64,000 nt of DNA from contig VZRZ01001924.1 of the NCBI GenBank assembly GCA_013398175.1, positions 124,001-188,000 on the forward strand, in the 5' to 3' direction. Positions 25,808-39,800 of this stretch are shown here, one piece after another (the stretch's first letter is position 1; the number at the start of each line of letters is the position of its first letter). The position numbers and the translations under genes are program-made. The stretch comes from Climacteris rufus (Eukaryota; Chordata; Aves; Passeriformes; Climacteridae). Below the pieces are notes generated by a model. That model was given only the letters and a program-made list of their open reading frames with translations, was not told the DNA's origin and did not search any database.

Positions 25808-27239
25808 AGCATCTGAAAATCTTACATCAGACAAATTCTCTTCTCAGAAGTATTTGTGATAACATAAGCAACAATAAATTTGCTGTAGTTTCAACTGCTG
25901 AATCTGCTCTGGTATCCTATTTTAGCTACAAACAAAGTAAGATAAGTCTTCACTTTTCACTTTACATAATTCCTATATTACTTGAAAAAAATATAAAAAT
26001 CAGTGGCACAAATATTTAATATTTATATTTAGCTATTATTGTGCATGTATATATATACACACTTATGATAGGCATATATACTCTATCTACCTATCTGTCT
26101 GTCTGTCTGTCTATCTATCCACATGATATTTCTAGATAGAGTGAGGCTTTATTGAGAAGCAAAAGTTGTCAGGGACAATCTCTGACCTAGGTCAAGCTGA
26201 CAAGGCAAAACTGTTCAGGTCATGAATGTCAAGACCTCTTTCAATTAACCCAATACCATGTGAATGGTATTAGGCAATTACTGGTTTAGATGTGTCAGGG
26301 TGGATTAATTGCGTGTCTATTAGTATATAGACACTGAAGCAGTTATGAGTGAAACATACAGGATACCACTACAGTCTATTACCTGTAACATGGTAAATAC
26401 TGATACTTTTTTTTTGTATAAGTATTTTTAACTATATAAATTTCAGGTTTTAGACAATAAATTGGCATGATGGCCGAAATACTGTCATCAGTCAGAGGAC
26501 CCTCCCTTCAAGGCTTCAGAGTTACAGCTGAGCATGCTACCATTTAATTAAAGGACAGGCCCTGATCCAAAGAGCATTGGAGTCAATGATTGACAAGAAT
26601 GCTAACTGATGAAAAAAATATGTGGAGTCTTCAAAATTATTTGCAGACAATAAACTTCAGAGAAATTGCATTATTGATGTACAAATTATAAATGTCTTCA
26701 ATCTGACACCACAACTAGCTTTTTATGTCTAATTTGTCTACCTTTCCAACAACCATCAGCATCTTGATTTTACTTAAGAGACTATACATATGCTCATAAT
26801 TCCAACATTTATAAGCATTTCTGAGCAAGAAGACTACAAAAAGTTTTTCACTGAATTAGGGCTAAGATTTATTTTACTTCTTTCTCTACTAGTATTAATT
26901 GGTTAAAAAATTATTTCCTTCCTATGTTAAAAAATGATAAAAAAACAAAGAGACATGATAACTGGAAAATTGGGAATGCTTTGGAAGTTTTGCCTTTTTT
27001 AGATTCTCATAGACTTTGGATGCACCATAACTGGATACACACAGCTGCCAAGCATTGAGAGGAATGACTTTTATTACTGACGTGGCTTGATCAGAAAATT
27101 GTACCTCTATTAGCAACTACAGTTTAGGCCACAAGATTATTTTGGTTAACCTGGTTTCAATATTAAGTTATAAATTATCAAAGCTACATCATTACTGCTA
27201 CAATATTCAATGGTCTGTATGTTCGTATGCTCAGATTAC
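25808..27239. other. Intergenic, only simple repeats
   Basis: AT-rich. Nothing but the tetranucleotide microsatellite was recognised. Confidence 0.5.
26081..26119. repeat. (TATC)n/(TGTC)n microsatellite
   Basis: CTATCTACCTATC followed by repeated TGTC units and then CTATCTATCC. Confidence 0.95.
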
Positions 27240-27846
27240 TGATTTTGGTTGGGATAAAGATAATTTTCTTCCTAGTAGCTGGTACAGTGGTGTGCTTTGG
27301 ATTCAGTATGTGAGTAATGTTGATAGCACAATTATGTTTTAGTTGTTGCTGAGCACTGTTACCTTAAGTCAAAGACTTTTCAGTTTCCTGTGCTCTGCTT
27401 GTGAGGGGGAGCAGAAGAAGCTGTGAAGGAGCATGGCCAGGACAGGCGACCTGATCTGGCCAAAGGGATATTCTGTACCATAGAAAATCATGCTCAGTAT
27501 ATAAACTGAGGGACTTGGCTCTGAGCTGCCAATCACTGCTTGGGGCTGGACATAGGTCAGCAGATGATGAGCAATTGTATTGTGCATCACTTGTCTGTCT
27601 CGGGGTTTATGTCCCTCTCTCCCCCTCTCTTTTATCACAATTGTTCCAAGTAGTAGCATTAGTATCATCATTATCTGCTTTTACTTTGTTTCAATTATTA
27701 ATCTGTTTTTATTTTGACTCACAAGTTCTATTTTCTTTTCTTCCCCGATTCCCCTCCCCATCCCATCAGTGGTGGTGATGGGGAAGGGAGCACCTTAGTT
27801 CACTTTAATACGGCACTTAGCTCTCAGCTGGGGTTAAGCCACAATA
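27240..27846 (+). mobile_element. ERVL-type solo LTR, about 607 bp
   Basis: The order of motifs follows the common avian ERVL LTR as I remember it. A start like TGATTTTGGTTGGGATAAAG is followed by ATTTTCTTCCTAGTAGCTGG, GTTGCTGAGCACTGTTACC and CTGGCCAAAGGGATATTC. Next comes CATGCTCAGTATATAAACTG with a TATA box at 27498-27505. Then come TTTTATTTTGACTCACAAG, CCGATTCCCCTCCCCATCCC and the end CAGCTGGGGTTAAGCCACAA. No internal retroviral genes flank it. The expected 5-bp target duplication is not intact, consistent with an old insertion. Confidence 0.85.
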
Positions 27847-30800
27847 TTGTTACAAGCACATATGATGTGTGCTGGCTTTCTTCCTGTTATGACCCCTGAA
27901 TTGTAGTGTCCAGTCTCTGCAGCTGTCTCTTCCTCTGCTCTGGAAAAGGTACTCTGGAGATTATCTTTCCCAATGGGTAGGTTCAAGGTCCAGGATGTGT
28001 TTGCTGGAAGCAAGACCAGTTGTGGTGTGAGACATCACTTAGAAATATGCTTCTTTCTTACACAGGGGAAGATACATGATGGAGAGCCCTGGTTACTTGT
28101 GGTTTTGTGCTTTGATAACAGCAAAAAAGTTATATCCTAAGGCCTAGAAAATGGAAGGTGAGAAGAGAAAGGTCATAGCAGATGAGTAAATGGTACCTCT
28201 TGCAAGAGAAGAAGAGTGGTTGTGTGTAGGTACCTGGAAGAAAAATGAAATTCAAAGCTCCATGAAGTTTTGGAGCAGGTCTGCCCCTCTGAGCAGCATA
28301 GGGCAGTGGCCACAGTAAGGGCTCACATGTAAAAGACTGCTTCCTTGAAAAAGAGAATGTAGTTTTTTTATAAATTTTACTGAAGTGACTGATGTTACAT
28401 TCACAACATTAGCATCCCTTAATAGACATGCCCACAAGAAAGAGTACAGCAATGTTTGTAGGAGGAAAAAAGTATACTTCAACTAGAGCAGACTTTATGT
28501 TTTGAATTTTTATAATGCAATAAATTAGACTGAAAGACTCAATTTTTCTGAGCACAAAAAAAAGCTTGTGCTTGGCTTAGCTCTCATTCTGTTTCTCATC
28601 TATATGCAAACATCTAGTGCAGAAACAAAACTAAAGCAGAACCATGGAAAAACCTCACAAAACACCTCCATATCCATCCCATTCTGATTTTTCTGGTTTT
28701 TTCCTCCTCTGCCTCAGGGGGTCACTCTCAATGGAAATTCAGGGAATATATTCTGCCTAAAAAGGGCGCTCCATCCAACATTTCTGCACCTGAAAATACC
28801 AGTTAATGTAAACTAAAATATTTGCCTCAAAAAGCCTTGAATTTCTAAGCATCTATAACAAAAAACATTATCACAACCACAATAAAATTGCTAATAAGAG
28901 GAGTTTGACAAAAGATTATATTAGAGAGCAGACTTGCAGCCAGTCTCCACAATAGGTATTTGAACAATAAAATTTTACTTTTTATCAGCTGCATGTCTGC
29001 TTTTCTACGGCCAGGCTTGTTCCCATATCGAATAAAGTATGGAAGTTCTCCAAACAATCCTTACATTTTCTGGGTAGAGGATTTGATAGGGAGAAGAAGA
29101 GAGCGATTGTGTTCTCAGTTTGAGCTCTGCTTTATTAGCCACACTGAAGTAAAAAATAATCTCTTTCCCAAAACATGTGAAGAGAAACAAAGTGGCTTAT
29201 AACAATCCTTGCCAATGTTTTATTGTAAACACTAATGCAGCAGGATTATTGACCTCTTTTGACCTTTTGACCTTGTTTAACTACATCTTAAAAAAATACC
29301 ATTTGCTCCATGCATTTGTCTCCATTAATGGCAGTAATTTTTAACCTTGTGGTATTTGTTTAGCATAGTTCAATCAGGAGTAGGGAAAAAATAAATGTTA
29401 TAACCATAGCTAGTGGCATTATGAATTCTGAGCTTTATAATTGTAAAAGATGTTTATAGATAATATTTTTCCTTTTATTTTAACTTTACATTATAAAAAA
29501 TATTATTCCTATCAGTTTGAGAAGAGAATAAAAGATTATTTCTATTTTGAAATTTTCAAAATTTTCACACAAATTGGAAATATCATGAAAGTATTGAGTA
29601 ATTTGCCTATATTTCTTGTTAATCCCTTAAAATAAAAACAGTAAATATGTCATTACTCATTGTTGACCTTTAGAAACACAATCTCTTCTTTCACTTAATG
29701 TCCCAGCTTCTTGCTTAGGTGTTGGCTTTAGTGACAGGAAGCACAAACTTGATGACAGAATGAAAGGCTGAAAGCACCTAATTAATTCTAATCATTGAAA
29801 AGTTTCATATTTTTCTTTGCACATGGTGTGTACTTACATTTTAACCGAGACAGAATCAGCCCTTCCATGTACTTTTAAACATCAGAATTATTTTAGGAAG
29901 CAAATTTCTATTTCAAAGCTTTTCCTTTTTTTCTTCTAGGAGCATGTCACAAGGATATATTTCTCCCTGTCCAGTTGTTTACACAAACACTGACTTTTTT
30001 AACATTCAATCACAGACGGGGTTGCCCCTTTTTCAAACCCAGAGAAACAGTACTGCACTGCTTCAGTTGTACCTCACAGAAATTCTCTTCTATAATATCA
30101 CAGTATAATATTCCATACATTTTGGTGTTAATTTTTGCATGCAAGTATGTTGCCTTTACAGCCTCAGAGAAACACAGAAGTGATAGAATATGGGCAGTGC
30201 TACAGGAACATCTCCATTCCAGTCCCATTGATTCACTGAACCCCAGCTTGCTGAGCTACAAGGGTTAGAAATTTTTCCAGCTACCAGATTAGTTACAGAA
30301 AATATTAAGGATATAGGCCACCAGTGTTTTGTTCTAAGAGCAGTACCAACACGAGACTCAGCTGCACTTGTGATGTCAGAAACCACATATTTTCTGCTTT
30401 CATTACAGTGCTGATAACATCAGAGCTACTAGGGCCTGGGAAGAGTAATATAGTTAGTAGTTAAAGATTATTTTATGTGTAGCAATTGATGTGCATAGGC
30501 CTAATAAAATTTACTGTTTTACAAATGTGAAATAAAAATCCATCATGTATTTTAGTGTGAAACAGACAAAATCTCAGATGATTGAGATTTTATGTCAATC
30601 TAATGGCACTTGTGAGTTAAACAGCTATTTAACTGGGGGAAAGAGTTGAAGAAAGGATAATACACCCACCTTTGCAGGGTTTTCAGTAAAAAAAATTTAA
30701 AATATCTTTCAGATGTAAAGCAAGATGCAAGATACAAGATACTGTATACTGTGGTACTGTAACAAATGATGGACCAAAACATTCTTCAGACCAAATATTT

Positions 30801-33800
30801 CTCTACCTGATAAGACTGAGCCAATTTTGGAAAAGTATTCAGCTCTTCCCTAGACTAAAGTGTTTGCTATATCATTAATTAATATGAATTAAATTTCTCA
30901 GTATCTCCTTAGTCCTGGTGGTCTTTTCATAAAGGAAAAAAAAAAAAAGGCATTGTTTCCCATTAAATATAATGTAATATGCTTTGGGTAATGTTAATGA
31001 ATTGTACTGCAATGTGATCAATCCATTTCTTCCAGAACTATTTGAAATCACTGCTGTCCATTCCTTGGATTAATAAATAGTTATGTAGGAAAAAAGAGGA
31101 GGGAAAGGTAGGCATTTGAGAAACTAAACTGATCAAAGTGGTTTCTTTTAAAGTTAATTTGATTTTTCTATACCAGATCAAAAAGCTTTAACTCCCACCT
31201 TCCAGGTGTGCACATTTAATACTGTTTGACTTTTTTACTGAAATACCAACAAGTGAGACATGCAACCTTAGTAATTATGAAGTACAGTGAAGCAATTGCT
31301 TGTGCTGATTAATGTTAATATATTAGTATATTGCACTTTGAATCCAGAGGTCATGGCTTGCAGTGAAGTTCACTATTTTTTTCTGAAATACTGCAGTGCA
31401 GAAATACTGAGATTTTATTAAAAAATCTTGAGCTCCTTCAATTTCATTCAAAGTATCAAATCCTAACCTCTATATGGCCCTATTTTACCAGTTTGTGAAG
31501 TGGAACTAGACAACTTCATTATCCTCTCTGCTAAGTATGCAAAACCTGACTGTTAGTCAGTCCTCCCAGTATAGAGCACTCCTTATGAATAACCTCGGAA
31601 ACATTCAGAGAGAAAATGTGCCTTGCTCTCAAGTCACTCCAAAAATCTTCACTTGCATCATAAAATCCGCGGATTCCACCTCCAGCTGATGCAATTTAGA
31701 GACTGCTTCAAGGATTCAGAGAACAGCAGCAATTGACTACTGCTTTCTTCTTTTGTATGGTTTTCCTTTTGTCCCTTCCTTGGGTTATGTAAAATAACAA
31801 ATTATAACAGATTCTGGATTAAACTGCTTTGGAAATTATCCAGTTTACGAAGTGTAATAGCTATGAAATACCATCATATTTTTAATGGCCTGAAATATCT
31901 ATGCTACATATTTTTTTTCAAATAACAGCAGCAAGATACCTAAATATTTCTTTATACGATTAATACATTAATCTATTATGTAATGAATGCCAATGCTCAT
32001 ACTTTGGTAGTAAGTGTCCTGTAAAAGAGGTTATAATGTATAGTAATGTCATTTATGCATGTTTAACTCCTGATGTTATAGACATATCCTGAAATGCTAA
32101 TACACTCAATACTATGTTTGTCTTCTGGAATAATTTTTTGTAGCTAAAATACTGTTCTGTGAGCAGGGGTCATGATACTGCTGAAAGATAGCATCTGCAG
32201 TTCTTCAAACATCTGTGTGGTTTTTGCAGCCATCTGAATATCATTTTTATAATAGCAAGACTAACTTCTAGCATCATTAGTTTGATTTAATCAATGAGCA
32301 TAACTTTAGCATTTAGCACACACCTTTTGCTTAGATTTTGCTGAATATATACTTAACAATTACTTTAAATAGAAGGAGTTGTTTCTCACTTCTGCAGTTA
32401 ATTTGCCTACTGCAGGCAAGTTTCTGTTTAGTTGTGAGGAACACAGATCTAATATTCAGTGGCGTGTATTTTTAAGCAAATTCAGTCAGTCTTTAGTCCA
32501 CCAAAATCTTACAGTATGCATGCTTAGAAAGCTTTAAGGGGGGTAGTGTCATGTGCCCAGAAGCTTACTTTAGACAGGAGCAGTTCAAAGCATTTGCATC
32601 AAAGCCCCAATTTTTCTGCCACTAAAGATTGTGGAGGTGAGTTTGGCAGACACAACATCTTCAATTCAAAGCCAAAGGCAAAAGTATATATCTCTAGGCT
32701 TGTTCTGTTCATGTTTCCATTAATTCAAAAAAATGTATTGCTTTAGGCTTGCTTTATACTATAGATAACAGAATCACTTCAGCAGAAGTAAGAATTCTGT
32801 AACTCATCCACAGAATTATCTTAGATAAGACACTGAAACCTATTTTGCTATCAAAAAAAACCCCTCCAGATTTCTCTTTCTCTTTTACAAGAAGAGCCAA
32901 GCCCTCACTGGTAGAAGATAGTTTACTACTATGCTCAGCAACACTGATGGTACTAATTCTCCAAATTGTTCTGAGATGGGTGAAGGAGTTATGGAAATGA
33001 AAGGGGAAAACTGAGTGGGGATCAAGTGATTAAAAAATAGAAAGATATTTTAGCACTTCCATGGCTCTAGACTATAGTGATTTTTGTGGAGAATTATAAA
33101 ACTTATATTTATGAACCCATATTGCCTCCATTAACAATACCAGACTGTTAGTGTCTCTGTTGGCTCCTCAGCTATGTGTGAGAATGGACAACAAAAAGAA
33201 GGGCAAATTTGTTGATGGGTTTTGTTATCCATGGGTGTTGCAATGACAAATATAAAGGAACGAAGAAAGTAAGACAGAAGAGCAGTGAAAAATAAACTAC
33301 ATATAAACTGCTACTAGAACATTCAGAGTAAAAAATAATCTTCGTTTCTTCAGCAGGAAAGGAAAACCACAGCTTTATACAGCCCTATTTTCATAGGTTT
33401 CTTATACACTATTCATAGTAACAGCTAGAAACATCCTAACCATACCAAACTAAGGTGACTGTTAAAGACCAAGAAGTAAGGAAAGAGGGAATACTCTCCT
33501 GGGCTACCTTGAGCATAAAAACCTTTGTGTCTGGAGTCCCAGATGATTTGGGTGTCAGCTATGGAGACTCATGCAGCATGAAACCAACTTTTCAGAAAAA
33601 AACCCTCTTCCAAAACCCTAGCAGAGCTGGGAAAGCTCCATATCCAACATGTAAACAGACTTGCTGTGCAATATTTGTAGGCATAGCAGTCCCTCCAGCT
33701 GGAATGGGATCAACATGCAATCACTTCAAAATGCCTAGAATACTGGTGTGATAATTGCTATTTATGCTAATACTACAATTAGTAAGTGAAATCTGAGGTA

Positions 33801-36800
33801 CCTGGAGTCATCTGTGGTTGTTCGATGGGTTTTCCCAAATTTTGGTGTGTTAATGTGTAACGAATCAACCAATTTAACGAACTCGATTATTTACATCTCT
33901 GCAAAAGGTAGACACTCAGACAGATACTATCCCTCCTATTTGAATGGAAAGATCACAGAGGAGCCAAATTTTTTGGTCTTTCCATAAGCATTAAATTATC
34001 AGTGGGGTTTCCTAGATTCCAAGGCCCTGTTTTCCCTTACTGAAGACTGCTCTATTTCACACATACAAGAATTCTCAAAGCATGAAAGCTCTGCCAGTGC
34101 TTGGGGTGAAAAGGAAAACTTGTTCATTTGTGGTGATTTAAAAGTTAAGGCTAGAGTTTTATACACAAAGGACCAAGCTCTCAGTAGTATTGTTAACCAC
34201 AGAAAGTTACAACAGAAAAGAAGAAGAAACTTAGTGGGATAATGTCAACACACTCTGGGGGAGTAAGAGATGTTTTTAAGAAATGAAGAGAGTTAATGTT
34301 TTGGGTTAATGAAAATTTTATGGAAATTCTTGGGAGGTCTAATTGTATTCTGAGACATCTTTAGTTTCCCATGATTGCAAAGCTTCTGAATTCTCCCTCA
34401 CACATGCACACATGCACAAAGGCAGTGCTACGCACTGCACAGTTGTGTGGAGAAGTGAAGTTCTCTGTAGGAATGGCTCGCAATTTTCTCTGCATTCCAG
34501 TGAAGCCAGTGTTGGAATGCAACTGGGGTTCTGGCATCTGTGTTTTTAGTAGGTGGTTGGCTGGAAAAAAAGCCTTTCATGAAGTTCTACCCAAAAGACA
34601 GCTGTAGCAACACAGGGATTATCAGTCAGAGCTGTGCTTCTGCCTCACTCCCCCCACGCACATATGCTTATTAATGGAGTGATTATTTTTTTAAAAGGTG
34701 TACTCATTGCTTGGTTGGTTTAAAAATCAAGGATTTGAAAAGCAGAGGTTTTTATATGGCAGGGTTTAGATTATCTGCCTTTATACTTGTGTTTCTTTTA
34801 GTGTCCTCCCTTCTCAATATCCTATTAATCCACTGCTGTTTGAATCCCTCACCTCCTCTGTCCTGCTTTTGGTGCTGTTCTCCTCCCATCTTTCACCACC
34901 CTTTGTTTATTACAAATAAAATGTGATCACAGTTACACACCTGCTGTTCTCATTTCATGATAACATCAGAATACTACTTTCCCAGCAATGTGAAACCGAC
35001 AGCAGTCAGATCTTTTTGCTGGATTTTTCTTCTCTTTTTTGCACATGTCTTTGAATATTTGACATTAAATGAAAAGCAGTCTTTTGCTTTCACATTACTG
35101 CTGTTTTGAACAAGCAAGATTTCAATTTCTTTGAACATAAGAACAAAAAAAATCTATTCTTTGGGCACATCTTTGATATTTTGCTCTATAATGACAATAT
35201 TGACTCTTCTCATGCCATTAGATCATTTACCTTGAGGGCAGGGCAGCAAAGATGCTTAATTTGTCTCTCACCTAACCTTGACATTTATTTTTAAATATGT
35301 GATGTGTTATGGGAGAAGCACATGTATCATAATCATTTCAGATTATCTAAAATACATATCCTTGCTCATGCTACCTTTACCCCTCTTTTGAGGAAGTTAT
35401 TTCAGACTTGCTTCATCTTTTTAATTCCTAATTACTGGAAGTTGATATTTTTTTGCTTTTAGTTTTGTTTTCTCAACTCTACTCTAACCGGTTCCTTGAG
35501 CCTACCCCATCACCATCCCCTTCACATTGTTTGCACTGTTAACAGTGCCAGCTCTCTATTTGTTGTCCCATTTTTCCAGTGGTTTCCATGTGTTTGCTGT
35601 TGTCATCTGCTTGCTGCACAATTACATCTCACTTAAAAACCTGTCTGTGCTCACATGAGTGGCAGATGGAGAGATCTTTTTGTTGATTTGTTTATACGTT
35701 TATTTACTGTCAAAGAAAAAGGAAAAAATACCTGAAGTGATTACTTCCTCTTAGTCTCCATTTTGTGAGATGGGAAACGTAAATTAGTCTTGTGCAGAAA
35801 TATAGCATCAAATATGTTGTTGGGACTGAACAACTTTTGCATATACATCTATTAACTGACATAAATACATATATATTTAGGTGTAACAACTATAAAAGAT
35901 TTTCACAGATCCTTACTTTGCTTTGAATTAGGCTTTCATGTTATCAGCTGCAGTATCTGACTTAGAAGCTAATCTGTTTCAGCTTTGGGATAACTGTATA
36001 ATGCTAAGATTGCAGGGAATGCTACTACCATTTGCATGCCCCTCAAATCAATTAAATAAATGAAGCCATTAAACTACAAGCCAAGTAAAGCATTATCACC
36101 ACAGCAGATTTTAGTCATGATTCTGTACAAAGAAATCTGAAACACCCCTGCTTAGACTCTGCTTTCATCTAATTGCCTTTGAATTTTTATTGGTAAAACA
36201 AGTCATAAATTAAATAATTCTCCTTGCAAGGAGAATTCTATACTATCTTGGCAAACATGAGTGTTGTTTATAATAATTTTATGAATGGAAATTAATTCTA
36301 CTGTGTATTTGGCAGATGTATTAGAATATTAGATGGTTTATAAGATGTTATAACTTCAATACCACATACTAGATTTATTAGATTATAAAATATCTTAGAA
36401 CATGTGAAGTTTTCAATACTATTTTCTATTATTGCCATTTTAATGTTAAATATACACAACTTGAACTTTAAAAATTCAAATACTAGATGACCACACATAT
36501 ACATATCTTCAAGTCCAATACTGTATGTTTTCTGTAATTTCACTTTTCCTGAGAAGTTCAACCTTTTTTTTTTTTTCAGATGAAAATTCTGGTGTAACCT
36601 ACTTGGTACCTTCCCAGGGAACAGTCAGGTTATGCCAAGAGTCTGTAAAGTGGAAATAATTCAGACCTGCAAAAAGAAGTTTATTCTTTTGCACCCTGTG
36701 TACATTGACTATAAAGAAAATTTGGAAAATTCTGAATTATTATTTTTATTCTAACCATCTGTCAGCAAATTTCACTCTTTTTTTGTCCTGTGACCTAAGT

Positions 36801-39800
36801 TGTCTGTCTGTTCTCATGAAACTGAACTATCCTGGGACACTGAGAGAGCTGAAATGAAAGAAGATGAGGTAGGCAAAAGTTCTTGTTTAATAAACCTTTA
36901 TTAACCTCCTTCACATTCCTTCTCATTATGTTGATTTCAGTCTTTGGAAAGATTTGAAAAATATATTCAGAAAAACTTCCTGCTGTGGAAAAGTTTGGTT
37001 TGTTAGGAATGTGGTGGTATGCCAACTCTTCCAGCATGGAAAGAGAAAAACTAATACTCACCAATTAAGGTAGTGTAACTCAGCAAACCAGAGCCAACAG
37101 CAAAATAGCCCTGCTAAGACTGAAATAATATAACTGCAGCATAGCAGTGCAATCCTAGCAAGGATTTGTGAGAACCAGGTACTATAAAAAAACTTTACAA
37201 TAAAATTAATTTGTAGCTGAAAACCTTCACCAAGGAAAGTAATACCTGGGGTAAAAAGAAGTGCCTCACGTTTTATGGTATGACTAGATAGCATAAACCA
37301 GTAGAGACTAAATAAACCATTATTAAAATCACTACTGAGCAAGAGATAATGGAGTCTTGCTAAAAATACACTTTAAATGGTAGCACCTTAGAGTCAAAAT
37401 AGCTATGTTGATTTAGAGTAGCTGAGAAAGTAGTCTTTTATCTTCAAAGAACTCTGGTTCAAGGAGCTTTGCATTATGTAGGACTGAAGTAATATTCTTT
37501 TCCTTAAAACTGTTTCTTAGTATAGGGATGCTGCTGCTACAGGATGAATTTATTGATTCCATCTTTGATGCTACTGACTAAAGGGAAATGGCACTGTATT
37601 TTCTCAGATTGCAAGCTCAGCTTTAAGGATTTCAACATCAGTGTTCTTGCCTTGTGGAATGAAAAACAAACTTGTTAATTTGCACTTGGCCTTAAGGGAT
37701 AACTGTCATAAAAAAACATTGTTCCCCATATGTAGATTAATATTTCTCTTGCCTTTTGGATTTCTAATGAGAATACAAACTCTTCCCTGACCAGGTCATG
37801 GCAGGTGGGATGTGTCCTTTTCTACCTTTACCAGTCAGTTTATCTATAGTTTTAGATGTTTAGACCAGGTATACTTGTATTCCTCTTTGCCTGAACAGAA
37901 ACAAAGCAGTCTGTGCAAAACTCCGATATAAAATACAGTTCTATCTTAATAACATTGCTGTAGGTGGCAGTGGATAGTATGAGCATTATTAAAGGAAGGA
38001 ATATATCTACACAGACTCTGAGATGCTGTAGTAGCTGTGAGCAGACTAATAAAACCCTTGTCATCCCAAACATTGGACTTCCACTTCCACATGGAGCAGC
38101 AGAACTAAAAGAGTAGCAAATATCTGTAACATTATGCAAATGTTAAATCAGGACTCAGAGCAAAATTTTGCAGACTAGTCATGTCTATTACATTTCTGAA
38201 TAAACAATGCTGCCTTTGTTTTTACTTTCTTGTTTCAAACATGACTATACCACATAAAAAGCTAATCAATCCAAGATCTTCAAACATGTTGTGTTCTCTC
38301 TGTGTGGATTTCCTAGCTATTGCCTGTTCAGAGAAAACAGCCTGGATTATATATTTGCTTCATACACATATAGTTTTGTGAGAACATCTACTTTTTTCTC
38401 TCCTATGTTGATGCAATGGGGAGGGACACCAACAGTACTGTATCCATAAGGATAGGATTGGCAAAGAAAGTTGGAAGGGGAATCAGCAAGCAGCAAAGAG
38501 AGAAAAGATGACCAGCAGGGACTAATTTATCTTTGTAATATAGATGGTTTGTCCTAGAAGCAGGCTTTAATTACCTTATTAAACTAACTAAATTTGGACG
38601 GGCTTTTAAAAGATATTTAATAAAGTCAGAAACTCTAGAGTAAGAGTGAATATTTTTCTTTTTAAATTCCTTGTCTTTACTTATTTCCTACCAAACACCT
38701 AGAAGCTTGAGAATATATTTATTGATGCATTATAGGATTTTAGGTTAAAATAAAACTCTAATCAGACACATTTATTACCTGAATAATAACCAAGGAATTG
38801 ATGTTGCCTATATTTCAGTAGGGCAAAAATCAGGCAAAATTCAGTGATTTATTTGCCAAAGTTTATACAGTAAATTTGATGCTTTGAATGCAGCCCAAAT
38901 TCCTGTCTCTAGCCCTCAGAAAGAGGTTAGTTTTGTCTGCTGACAGGACAGGTGTCTGGCAGCATTTCTATTTAGTCTTCTGCAGTAACACTCTGCTGGA
39001 CTGTGTCAGGATTCAAGCTCCTTTCCCTACATCCATTTCTCTCAATGTATCCTAAGAGAAAAGGCAATGTACAGCCAGTTGGTCCTTGCTTTTTCCATAA
39101 AATAAATAGCATTAAGGCAAAAGTTATATGCAGAGCTGACAGAAATAAATTGCACAAAAGTGATGAAGCATGGAGAATTATTTAGTAATGGTGGAAACTT
39201 CTAGTCAATACTACCTTTACTCAAGTGACAATATTTCTTGGTGATGTATCATTGCAAACATACAGTGCACATATACCCCTCTGAATTTTGACTTTCTGCA
39301 TGGCTTTTGTGTATTTAACCAATGCTTATTCCTCTTCTACTGTATTTGTCTATTAAAAGATATCAAAATGAAAGCAGTCTAACTTTTTTCCAAAGCTTTA
39401 CTTAATTTACTACAAATTTTAAAACATTTTTTACCTAAAGCAAATAATAATGTATGATATGTCAGTTTTACATTCTGAGGTGATAAACAGTGTTTAAAAT
39501 ACATCTGGCACCTTTCATCACTCAGTCATTACTTTACTTCAAAACCAGTGAAAATATACTATAACCAGATTTGATAACATTCCTGGAAAAGTATGGTAAC
39601 ACTCAGAGTTGACCAAGACTAGGATTTATTAATTTATTAATAGGATTACTCATAGACATAAGAAATATGCCTAGATAGTTACATATGTAAAAATTACCTT
39701 TGGATCTAATGAAACAAACCTCTAAGTCTGTTGTTATGCCAGTGCATTAATGATGCAAACAAAACTCTATTTAAAACTCTATTTAAAAAACCTTCTATAC

